From: Clostridia bacterium
GTDB lineage: Bacteria; Bacillota; Clostridia; SK-Y3; JACMMQ01
Length of the DNA stretch: 9,429 nt
NCBI GenBank assembly: GCA_014378955.1
Contig: JACMMQ010000116.1
Location: forward strand, 1-9,429
Direction of reading: 5' to 3'
Under the pieces are notes generated by a model. The model was not told the DNA's origin. It saw nothing but the letters and a program-made list of their open reading frames with translations, and ran no database searches. Each line of letters opens with the position of its first letter. Position 1 is the first letter of the stretch. Of the stretch, positions 1-5,766 are shown piece by piece. Made by a program: the position numbers and the translations under genes.

Positions 1-554
1 AGAAGCTGTAAATCATTTTCATAAATTGCTTTTAATTGTTGGTTATAAATAATGCTTGCAGGGTGATACAATGGAAATATCGGCACGCTGCGCTCCCCAA
101 TATTAAACGAAAAAGGCTTGGCATGGTGAAGCCCGATTTTCATTGATAAATCACCTGTTACAGTCTGCAAGGGCACATTGCCAAGTGTGATAATCACCTG
201 TGGTGCAAGCAGTGCGAGCTCACTTTTTAAAAAGCTGACATTTGCTAATAATTCATGCCGCAAAGCTGGGCGGTTTGATTTGCGCAAAGTAATCGGATTG
301 GTTTTAAAAATACGATACTTGATTGCATTGGTAATAAAAAGCTGTTGCCGACCATACCCGATACTGTCGAAAAATGCTGTCAGTTGTTGACCAGCCTTGC
401 CTACAAAAGGCTTTCCTTGCAACACTTCATCCTTGCCAGGTGCTTCACCGATTAGCACAATGCGTGCATCCTCTTGTCCATGTCCAAAAATGTATTCTTG
501 CTCACCAAAGGTTTTTTGATACAAACTATATAATGTATCTAGCGCTTTGTTCAT
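1..554 (-). CDS. Uracil-DNA glycosylase, family 4-like without Fe-S cysteines (3' end cut by window edge)
   Basis: Minus-strand frame of 184 complete codons from ATG at 554-552, running off the left edge. Product class: UDG superfamily (COG1573), which removes uracil from DNA to start base-excision repair in the cytoplasm. Visible motifs are GEAPGKDE at residues 36-43 (water-activating motif I region), FVGKAGQ at 50-56, TNAIKYR at 75-81, a VIITLGN strand at 120-126 and HPA at 164-166. Classical family 4 enzymes bind a 4Fe-4S cluster with four cysteines, one in the KCRPP segment. Here that segment reads KYRIF and no cysteine occurs in the 184 visible residues, so the cluster is almost certainly absent. 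I recall similar cysteine-free paralogues in Firmicutes, but this rests on memory, not a search. The start overlaps the LCP stop codon as ATGA, and no strong ribosome binding site is visible, which suggests translational coupling. Probably only the last few residues are missing. Confidence 0.88.
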   Translation of the reverse strand, partial: MNKALDTLYSLYQKTFGEQEYIFGHGQEDARIVLIGEAPGKDEVLQGKPFVGKAGQQLTAFFDSIGYGRQQLFITNAIKYRIFKTNPITLRKSNRPALRHELLANVSFLKSELALLAPQVIITLGNVPLQTVTGDLSMKIGLHHAKPFSFNIGERSVPIFPLYHPASIIYNQQLKAIYENDLQL

Positions 555-1495
555 CTGCTTTTTTTAGTGGTACTTTTTGTTTTGCCAACGTTTGAAGCTG
601 GCGATGCAGAAGGCTTTGGTGATTCTGAAACATGTGTACCAATGCCTGTAAACTGTTGTTCAATCAACGCTACTGTTTGCTTTTTATCATATACAAAATA
701 CGAAAGATTGTCCATGGTTTTAGACTCACCTGGCAATGAATAAGCTTGCATGCTGTCAGTACCAAATAATTTGAACATTGGAATAAATTGCATAATATCG
801 GTCATTTTGATATTCGTTCTTGCATTTTTACTAAAGGAATCAAACAACGGTGCTGCTCTTAACAAATATTCCGGCTTACATTTTTGATCCACCAATGCTT
901 TCAAAAAGGCTTGCTGTGCCTTTACACGCCCAATATCCCCTTCAGCATAGCCATAGCGAAAGCGTACAAACATTTCTGACTTTTTGCCGTTTAAATGCTG
1001 CATCCCTTTGTTTAAATGAATGAACAGATTTTGCTCGGGGTCTTCATAATGCATATTCATCGGCACATCAAAATCAACGCCACCCAATGTATCTACAATG
1101 TTCACAAAGCCTTTAAAATTCATACTTATGTAATAATGAATAGGCATGCCTGTAATTGCCTTAACCGTTTTAATGGCTAAGTCCTGCTTGCCTATTGCAT
1201 GTGCTTCATTGACTTTTGCATTTCTACCATTGATTTGAACACGTGTATCACGTGGTATGGACAAAATCTTCAAGGTGTTTTGTTCAGTGTTAAAGCTTGC
1301 AATAAACATCACGTCCGTTCGCAAATCGCTCTCATCCGTGCCCATGACCAATATATTATACCGTTGCTTGAGTGGCTTATCCACCTCAGCACTATCTACT
1401 GTCATGTTGTTGTTTGCAAACCAAAATCCGCCGACCAACACGCCGTATATGCCTAATATAATGGATACCCATAAAAAATATTTTTTTACGTTCAT
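551..1495 (-). CDS. LytR-CpsA-Psr (LCP) family cell-envelope protein
   Basis: 314 residues. A short cytoplasmic N-terminus is followed by one membrane span at about residues 6-27, then an extracellular LCP domain at about 45-205. Family motifs: NILVMGTD (47-54), LRTD (58-61), SIPRDTRV (79-86), KVNEAH (94-99) and FVRFRYGYAEGDIGR (176-190). The conserved Arg and Asp residues that bind the polyprenyl-pyrophosphate head group and Mg are present (R59, D61, R82, R178/R180, D187, R190). LCP enzymes transfer undecaprenyl-linked glycopolymers (teichoic acids, capsule) to peptidoglycan; which polymer is involved here is unknown. The usual arginine before the QQ of the last motif is replaced (VKAQQ). 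The tail from about 290 is rich in Ser, Pro and Lys and probably disordered. GGAGG at 1503-1507 lies 7 nt before the ATG, supporting this start. It forms a two-gene unit with the downstream glycosylase. Confidence 0.93.
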   Translation of the reverse strand: MNVKKYFLWVSIILGIYGVLVGGFWFANNNMTVDSAEVDKPLKQRYNILVMGTDESDLRTDVMFIASFNTEQNTLKILSIPRDTRVQINGRNAKVNEAHAIGKQDLAIKTVKAITGMPIHYYISMNFKGFVNIVDTLGGVDFDVPMNMHYEDPEQNLFIHLNKGMQHLNGKKSEMFVRFRYGYAEGDIGRVKAQQAFLKALVDQKCKPEYLLRAAPLFDSFSKNARTNIKMTDIMQFIPMFKLFGTDSMQAYSLPGESKTMDNLSYFVYDKKQTVALIEQQFTGIGTHVSESPKPSASPASNVGKTKSTTKKSR

Positions 1496-1529
1496 CGTAT
1501 TTCCTCCAAGCCTAATTTACACTTACAAT

Positions 1530-1558
1530 ATCATAGCATATCGTTTAGTAAATGTAAA
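1530..1558 (-). promoter_or_regulatory. Sigma-A type promoter for the LCP-UDG unit
   Basis: On the minus strand, TTTACA (1558-1553) and TATGAT (1535-1530) are separated by exactly 17 nt. This lies about 35 nt upstream of the LCP start and its GGAGG site, giving a short leader. It implies that the LCP-UDG pair is expressed in vegetative cells independently of the sporulation genes upstream. Confidence 0.75.
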
Positions 1559-1589
1559 GAAAAGCATTAACAAAATTACATACAAAAAT

Positions 1590-1619
1590 GTAGGCTATGC
1601 CTGCTATGCATTTCGCATA
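1590..1619. repeat. Two adjacent short hairpins between spoVAE and the LCP promoter
   Basis: GTAGGC-TAT-GCCTGC (1590-1604, 6-bp stem with one G-U pair) is followed directly by TATGC-ATTTC-GCATA (1605-1619, 5-bp stem). On the minus strand the first hairpin is followed by ATTTTTGTAT, so it could serve as a weak terminator for spoVACDE, but its stem and T-run are poor. The layout resembles the hairpin cluster at the right end of the window. The rest of 1559-1665 is AT-rich with nothing else recognised. Confidence 0.5.
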
Positions 1620-1665
1620 CTTTCACATGGAAATAAAAACGATGCTTTTTTAAAATTATTTCAAT

Positions 1666-2031
1666 TTACTTTTCCTTTGGGTTAAATGCGACAGCTGCCA
1701 AATAGCCAAACAATATAACGGCTGCTATTCCACCAGCGGTCGCTGTTACACCACCTGTAAATGCACCAAGTAAGCCGTACGTTTGTACTGCTTTTTGTGC
1801 CCCTTTGGCTAGCGCATATCCAAAACCTGTAATGGGTACAGTCGCACCAGCACCACCTAAATTTACCAAGGGCTCATAAACACCAATTAACGTCAAGACG
1901 ACGCCCATAGTCACAAATAATACCAAAATACGAGCAGGGGTCATTTTTGTTTTATCAATTAATATTTGACCAATCACGCAAATAATGCCGCCCACCCAAA
2001 ATGCATTAAAATATGTCATTAGATTTGTCAT
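1666..2031 (-). CDS. spoVAE: Stage V sporulation protein AE (SpoVAE/SpoVAEb)
   Basis: 121 residues, the usual size of SpoVAEb. It is almost entirely hydrophobic: membrane segments at about 8-25, 34-55 and 85-115, with a glycine-rich central stretch containing GGAGATVPITGFG (59-71) that is shared in related form with SpoVAC (AGAGTIVPITGFA). SpoVA proteins form the inner-spore-membrane channel that loads Ca-dipicolinate into the forespore and releases it at germination. It is the last gene of spoVAC-D-E. The ATG at 2031 lies 4 nt after the spoVAD stop, and its GGTGA ribosome binding site (2036-2040) overlaps that stop, so the two are coupled. A second Met (residue 5) is too far from the site to be favoured. 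Confidence 0.95.
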   Translation of the reverse strand: MTNLMTYFNAFWVGGIICVIGQILIDKTKMTPARILVLFVTMGVVLTLIGVYEPLVNLGGAGATVPITGFGYALAKGAQKAVQTYGLLGAFTGGVTATAGGIAAVILFGYLAAVAFNPKEK

Positions 2032-2035
2032 TTAC

Positions 2036-3058
2036 TCACCTCAATTCCTTTTCAATGGTAACAGCATGTGCGATGCATGGAATGGACTCATTCTGTTGTG
2101 TACTGGTTGGGCTCATCAATGCACCTGTTGCAACGAATAGGATTCTCTTCATATTGCCAATTTTGATTTCCTTTAAAAGATGACCGCATAAAACCGATGC
2201 CGAACAACCACAACCACTACCGCCCATATGCATATCTTGTGCTTCAATATCGTAAATGAGTAAACCGCAATCATTTAATTTGTCTTGCAAATCTAGATTG
2301 TTTTCCTTTAATATTTGGTCCGTTAATGCGAGCCCCAACTTGCCCAAGTCGCCTGTCACCACTAAATCATAATCGTTAACTGTTTTACCCGTATCACTAA
2401 AATGCTGTAAAATTGTATCCGCAGCCGCTGGCGCCATCGCAGCCCCCATATTATTCGCATCTTTGATACCTAAATCAATAATTTTTCCTGTTGTAATGTG
2501 TGTGATAAATGGGCCATTGCCATTACTCGATACCACAATTGCGCCAGCACCTGTGACCGTCCACTGTGCGGTTGGCGTTCTTTGTCCACCATAAGCTAAG
2601 GGGAAACGAAATTGACGCTCTGCCGAGCAAAAATGGCTTGAGGTTGCAGCAACAACATAATCTGCAAAGCCTCCGTCCACTAAAATCGTAGCGAGTGACA
2701 ATGATTCCGCCATGGTGGAGCATGCACCATACAAGCCGAAAAATGGCACCTCTAATTCACGCACTGCAAAGTTTGTACCTATGCATTGGCTCAACAAATC
2801 TCCTGCTAAAATGTAGTGCATATTGCTCATGGGCTGTTCAGCTTTTTCAACCGCTAACATAATGGTTTCACGCATGAGCTTACTTTCTGCTTTTTCAAAA
2901 CTACTTTCGCCCCAAAGTGCATCGTCCAACACCTTATCAAACGTATTTTCGAGCGGTCCCTTGCCTTCCTTTTCGCCTACGATTGTAGCACTGGCTATGA
3001 TGGTAGGTGGATATTGCATTTTAATTGTCTGTGCACCTAAACGTTTTGTTGCGGACAT
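2036..3058 (-). CDS. spoVAD: Stage V sporulation protein AD (SpoVAD), dipicolinate-binding
   Basis: 340 residues, matching the family length of about 338. It is a soluble thiolase/ketoacyl-synthase-fold protein. Segments seen: YGACSTMAESLSLA (110-123), including the thiolase-like Cys113; HFCSAERQFRFPLAYGGQRTPTAQWTVTGAGA (142-173), the hallmark SpoVAD block; and MGGSGCGCSASV (278-289). The fold is not known to catalyse acyl transfer in this family. In Bacillus the protein sits on the spore inner membrane and binds dipicolinic acid, and the same role is inferred here. GGAGG at 3066-3070 is 7 nt from the ATG, and the gap from the spoVAC stop is 13 nt, so this is one transcription unit. It should be made in the forespore under sigma-G as in other spore-formers, although I could not identify that promoter. 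Confidence 0.97.
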   Translation of the reverse strand: MSATKRLGAQTIKMQYPPTIIASATIVGEKEGKGPLENTFDKVLDDALWGESSFEKAESKLMRETIMLAVEKAEQPMSNMHYILAGDLLSQCIGTNFAVRELEVPFFGLYGACSTMAESLSLATILVDGGFADYVVAATSSHFCSAERQFRFPLAYGGQRTPTAQWTVTGAGAIVVSSNGNGPFITHITTGKIIDLGIKDANNMGAAMAPAAADTILQHFSDTGKTVNDYDLVVTGDLGKLGLALTDQILKENNLDLQDKLNDCGLLIYDIEAQDMHMGGSGCGCSASVLCGHLLKEIKIGNMKRILFVATGALMSPTSTQQNESIPCIAHAVTIEKELR

Positions 3059-3071
3059 GCCGTTTCCTCCC

Positions 3072-3512
3072 TTACCGAATTAGATAATAAATTACACCTG
3101 CAATCACTGAGGTGGTGATACCATACACCAGTACAGGACCTGCAACCACAAACATTTTTCCTGCTACGCCTAATATATAGCCCTCTCGTTTAAACTCCAT
3201 TGCAGGTGAGACGATTGCATTTGCAAAGCCCGTAATGGGCACAATAGTCCCTGCACCTGCAAATTTTGCTAATTTATCATACAAACCCAGTCCCGTAAAC
3301 AGCGCACCTAAAAAGACCATTATGATGGACGTACCGCTTGCTACATTTTCTATAGACCAACCACGGTTCCTAAAATATTGTGAAATGAGCTGACCAACGA
3401 CACAAATTGCACCCCCTATAAAAAAAGCCCATAGTAAGTTTTGAAACATAGATGTTTTCGGTGCTGAACGCTCGACCATTTTCCCGTATTCTTTTTTAGT
3501 GTATTTTTTCAC
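3072..3512 (-). CDS. spoVAC: Stage V sporulation protein AC (SpoVAC)
   Basis: 146 residues from a GTG start at 3512-3510, close to the 150 residues of Bacillus SpoVAC. The open frame extends upstream to an ATG at 3590, but that ATG has no ribosome binding site. AAAGGAGG at 3521-3528 sits 8 nt before the GTG, and the protein from there (KKYTKKEYGKMV) aligns with the basic SpoVAC N-terminus. The rest is an integral membrane protein with the conserved AFFIGGAICVVGQ segment near residue 30, a second hydrophobic block around 60-80, the AGAGTIVPITGFANAI signature near 89-104, and a C-terminal span. In Bacillus SpoVAC forms a mechanosensitive pore for dipicolinate release. It heads the spoVACDE set; spoVAA and spoVAB are not adjacent, as is common in Clostridia. 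Confidence 0.95.
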   Translation of the reverse strand: MKKYTKKEYGKMVERSAPKTSMFQNLLWAFFIGGAICVVGQLISQYFRNRGWSIENVASGTSIIMVFLGALFTGLGLYDKLAKFAGAGTIVPITGFANAIVSPAMEFKREGYILGVAGKMFVVAGPVLVYGITTSVIAGVIYYLIR

Positions 3513-3648
3513 TTGACATCCCTCCTTTATAAACCAAGATGCCATTTGCGGGCTCATTTCTTTGCTTAGGCAGCATGCTCCAAAATGCATAACCTATGAT
3601 AATGGATAATAGTACAAATAAAATAAACATTTTGCGCAATGTAAACAC
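3496..3648 (-). CDS. Putative 50-residue single-span membrane microprotein overlapping spoVAC
   Basis: Small frame from GTG at 3648-3646 to TAA at 3498-3496, with an in-frame ATG at 3630. It encodes an N-terminal basic residue pair, a strong hydrophobic span (MFILFVLLSIIIGYAFW, residues 7-23), then a polar tail. Its last 17 nt overlap the spoVAC start, so it would be translationally coupled. AGGA lies about 8 nt before the GTG, a modest ribosome binding site. The spoVAC ribosome binding site lies inside its coding region. I do not recognise a family. It may be a real microprotein, or just AT-rich leader sequence that reads as hydrophobic by chance. The 17-residue apolar run followed by a charged tail argues mildly for a real gene. 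Confidence 0.4.
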   Translation of the reverse strand: MFTLRKMFILFVLLSIIIGYAFWSMLPKQRNEPANGILVYKGGMSSEKIH

Positions 3649-3674
3649 CGCTCCAATCCTTTATGTCCAGTTTT

Positions 3675-3809
3675 TACTAATTACAATTTAAAATCTTTAT
3701 ATGTTGTGTTTTTTGAGGTGCGATAGGTTGCGTATGCAACCGTACCGACCAATTGAGAGGGACATCACACCTCAAAAAACGTTTACAACATTTTAAATTG
3801 GAATTAGTA
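3675..3809. repeat. 135-bp inverted-repeat element (MITE-like or structured RNA)
   Basis: The two ends are near-perfect inverted copies: 3674-3693 matches the reverse complement of 3791-3810 at 18 of 20 positions. Further in, TGTTGT (3702-3707) pairs with ACAACA (3785-3790) with unequal loops. Then GTTTTTTGAGGTG (3708-3720) pairs perfectly with its 13-nt complement at 3768-3780. The 47-nt centre holds a 6-bp hairpin GGTTGC-GTAT-GCAACC (3726-3741). A TA dinucleotide sits at both outer edges (3675-3676 and 3808-3809), as expected for target duplication by IS630/mariner-type transposases. No coding frame lies inside. It occupies most of the murD-spoVA gap, so it would also be in, or next to, the spoVA promoter and leader. 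Whether it is repeated elsewhere in the genome cannot be seen from this window. Confidence 0.6.
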
Positions 3810-3844
3810 TTAAAAGCTGTATTAACAATATATTTTCCAAAACG

Positions 3845-3875
3845 CAAAAAAAAATACCCCGCGTTTGGGGTATTT
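3845..3875 (-). terminator. Rho-independent terminator of murD
   Basis: On the minus strand, AAATACCCC and GGGGTATTT form a 9-bp stem (3875-3867 with 3860-3852) around a 6-nt loop, followed by an unbroken run of Ts that starts in the stem (3854-3846). It lies about 38 nt past the murD stop. On the plus strand there is no comparable T-run, so it works in one direction only. Confidence 0.92.
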
Positions 3876-3912
3876 CATGGTGTTTCTTCCTTTATTTATA
3901 TTAGTTTAATTG

Positions 3913-5322
3913 TTATAATGCGTTTACAATTTCCTTGAATTTATTACCTCGCACTTCGAAATTATCAAACATGTCAAAGCTAGCACATGCAGGAGAAAGT
4001 GTGATAATATCGCCAGCTTCACTCTCCTTATAAGCCTGTTGAACAGCATCGTCTAAAGAAATACATTTTATGATGGGTGGTGCTTGAACATGTCCTGCGG
4101 CTCCCAGTACAGCACGTTCTATGTCTTCGGTGGTTTTTCCAATTAAAACTAATTTTTTCACCTTTTCAACAATCACTTTGCCATAATCATCAAATGGAAT
4201 ATGTTTGTCATAGCCACCAGCAATTAATATAACCTTGCTGTTAAATGAGTTCAATCCAGCGATAGAGCGTGTAGGACTGGATGCGATTGAGTCATTGAAA
4301 AATCGAACGCCGTCAATTTCTCGCACAAATTCGATACGATGCTCAACCCCTTGAAAGGTTTTAGCGACCTCTACAATCGTTTCAGGTTGTACCATCCCCC
4401 ACACTGCCGCAATTGCCGCCATATAATTTTCAACATTATGTGCGCCGGGAATAAAAATGTCTTGCGTATCTAAAACATCCACAATCTTATCCTGACTGCC
4501 TAGCACAATTCTATCATTTTGGAGTGCTAATCCGTAAGGGTTTTTTTCGTTAAAATGAAAATGGGAAGTGCCTGCATTTTTACTAAAAAAAACAACATTG
4601 CCCAATGCCTCGTTGCCATAATTGCGGGTGATTTCATTGTCTGCATTTACAACCAGCTTGCCCATGCTAGACTGATGGGCAAATAAACTCCGTTTTGCAT
4701 CCACATATTCCGCCATATTCGTATGCCAGTCCAAATGATTGGGCGTAACATTTGTGATCACTGCTATATCCGCACTCTTTTTGATTGTTTGCAACTGAAA
4801 GCTTGAAAGCTCTAAAATCACCTTATGAATAGGTTGTATCAATTCAATTTCGCCTAATAAGGGGTTGCCAATATTACCGCCCAGCCAACAGGTGTAGCCC
4901 TCTGTTTTGAGCATGGTGTAAATAAGTGATGTGGTTGTTGTTTTGCCGTCACTCCCTGAAACCGCAATCACCTGCGCAGGACAAAGGTCTAAAAACACTT
5001 CCATTTCAGATGTGATGATACTGCCACGTGCTTGTGCTGCAACCAACTCAGGGGTGTCGTGGCGCATGCCTGGTGTTTTAAAAATATAGGCATGGTCAAG
5101 GTTTTCAAGATAATTTTCACCTAATTGAAAGGTAATGCCTAACGCCTCAAACTCCGAATAGGTTTGCCCTAACGCTTGTGCATCTTTTTTATCGCAAGCG
5201 GTGACGATCGCACCATAATTGACCAAAAGGCGGATAAGTGGCGTATTGCTAACACCCACGCCAATAACGGCGACACGTTTTCCACGTATCTCATTTTGAA
5301 AAGCCAATAATTTTTCATTCAT
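3913..5322 (-). CDS. murD: UDP-N-acetylmuramoyl-L-alanine--D-glutamate ligase (MurD)
   Basis: 469 residues from the ATG at 5322-5320. Cytoplasmic Mur ligase that adds D-glutamate to UDP-MurNAc-L-Ala using ATP, in peptidoglycan precursor synthesis. Numbered from this start: N-terminal Rossmann-like UDP-binding domain with VIGVGVSNTPLI (19-30); ATP-binding loop SGSDGKTTTT (122-131); HLDWH (196-200); the probable carbamylated lysine in DAKRSLF (K210); GAHNVENYMAA (293-303); EHRIE (327-331); NDSIASSPTR (343-352), the clostridial form of the MurD motif; and LSPACASFDMF (442-452). The frame is open up to an ATG at 5400, but that start would sit at the transcription start of the promoter at 5403-5431 and add 26 non-homologous residues. 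Only a weak AG-rich site (AGAGAG) precedes the chosen ATG. The gene stands outside any division and cell-wall (dcw) cluster and ends in a strong terminator. Confidence 0.96.
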   Translation of the reverse strand: MNEKLLAFQNEIRGKRVAVIGVGVSNTPLIRLLVNYGAIVTACDKKDAQALGQTYSEFEALGITFQLGENYLENLDHAYIFKTPGMRHDTPELVAAQARGSIITSEMEVFLDLCPAQVIAVSGSDGKTTTTSLIYTMLKTEGYTCWLGGNIGNPLLGEIELIQPIHKVILELSSFQLQTIKKSADIAVITNVTPNHLDWHTNMAEYVDAKRSLFAHQSSMGKLVVNADNEITRNYGNEALGNVVFFSKNAGTSHFHFNEKNPYGLALQNDRIVLGSQDKIVDVLDTQDIFIPGAHNVENYMAAIAAVWGMVQPETIVEVAKTFQGVEHRIEFVREIDGVRFFNDSIASSPTRSIAGLNSFNSKVILIAGGYDKHIPFDDYGKVIVEKVKKLVLIGKTTEDIERAVLGAAGHVQAPPIIKCISLDDAVQQAYKESEAGDIITLSPACASFDMFDNFEVRGNKFKEIVNAL

Positions 5323-5402
5323 AAATGCTTCACTCTCTTTCAACCTTATACCTATGCTAATGTTAAGGTAATTATTCCCATTTATATAAAAACAATACAC
5401 AC

Positions 5403-5431
5403 ATTCTATATGTGACGCGCATATCTGTCAA
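5403..5431 (-). promoter_or_regulatory. Sigma-A promoter for murD
   Basis: Perfect -35 TTGACA (5431-5426), 17-nt spacer, then -10 TAGAAT (5408-5403) on the minus strand. The expected transcript start near 5396 leaves a leader of about 75 nt before the murD ATG at 5322. The promoter lies just past the stop of the small gene upstream. Confidence 0.82.
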
Positions 5432-5445
5432 GCCTTAGAGTTTTC

Positions 5446-5469
5446 AATTTCATTAAATTTCATTAAATT
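5446..5469. repeat. 10-bp tandem duplication at the end of the 85-residue gene
   Basis: The unit aatttcatta is present twice (5446-5455, 5456-5465), followed by aatt. On the minus strand it encodes the last residues FNEI and the stop codon. It looks like a simple replication-slippage product. Confidence 0.7.
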
Positions 5470-5710
5470 CCTTACGCCTTATTTCAAGTATAGTTCTCCA
5501 ATCCCTCGTTCTTGTCCAGCCCCGTTCGCTCCAAAAGACGATGTCTCTGCGCAAGCTCACGTAATCTTTATTTCTTAGCTCTCCTCTTGTGATGATGCCC
5601 TCTTTTACAAAGCCGTCATATGATGCGTGGTGCTTGACATTATCTAGCCATTCACAAAACCTTTCTAGCTTTGTTAAGTAATCCAATGCCTCTTTATTTA
5701 TATTTTCCAT
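5453..5710 (-). CDS. Hypothetical 85-residue protein
   Basis: I do not recognise this gene. The product is small, soluble and highly charged, with no membrane span, signal peptide, cysteine or metal motif. It contains five tryptophans, among them the segment SERGWTRTRDW in the C-terminal half, and an acidic-basic N-terminal half that looks helical (EALDYLTKLERFCEWLDNVKHH). AGGTGA lies about 5 nt before the ATG at 5710, a good ribosome binding site that supports a real gene. It begins 56 nt after the GGDEF/HD-GYP gene, with no terminator between them, so co-transcription is possible. The stop codon falls within a 10-bp tandem duplication (unit aatttcatta, 5446-5465), so its C-terminus may have been altered by slippage. 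Confidence 0.7.
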   Translation of the reverse strand: MENINKEALDYLTKLERFCEWLDNVKHHASYDGFVKEGIITRGELRNKDYVSLRRDIVFWSERGWTRTRDWRTILEIRRKEFNEI

Positions 5711-5766
5711 AAGTTCACCTTTTTCTTAAATTTAACTACTTTCACATTTTATGATATAAACGCATT

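Noticed and set aside
178..595. Two plus-strand open frames of 70 and 73 codons over the left end.
   Set aside because: They are antisense to the UDG and LCP genes, have no ribosome binding sites and no recognisable protein features.
1257..1685. Plus-strand frame of 142 codons crossing the LCP gene and the intergenic region.
   Set aside because: It runs antisense over the LCP N-terminus and through the promoter and hairpins; the translation looks like AT-rich noise.
1666..3512. Mobile or horizontally acquired cluster around spoVA.
   Set aside because: Only the three standard core spoVA genes are present, with ordinary spacing and ribosome binding sites, and no transposase or resistance genes.
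3708..3780. A known riboswitch (lysine, THF, guanidine, c-di-GMP types considered) in the centre of the inverted repeat.
   Set aside because: The conserved core sequences of these classes that I could recall are not present; the symmetric arms fit a transposon-like repeat better.
3649..3844. Search for a sigma-G promoter (GMATA-17/18-CATNMTA) for spoVACDE.
   Set aside because: Partial matches such as GCATA near 3735 and CATAAAG near 3660 do not pair with a partner at the right spacing, so no promoter is claimed.
3753..3938. Plus-strand 61-codon frame across the inverted-repeat element and murD terminator.
   Set aside because: It overlaps the terminator and the repeat arm, has no ribosome binding site, and its end is antisense to murD.
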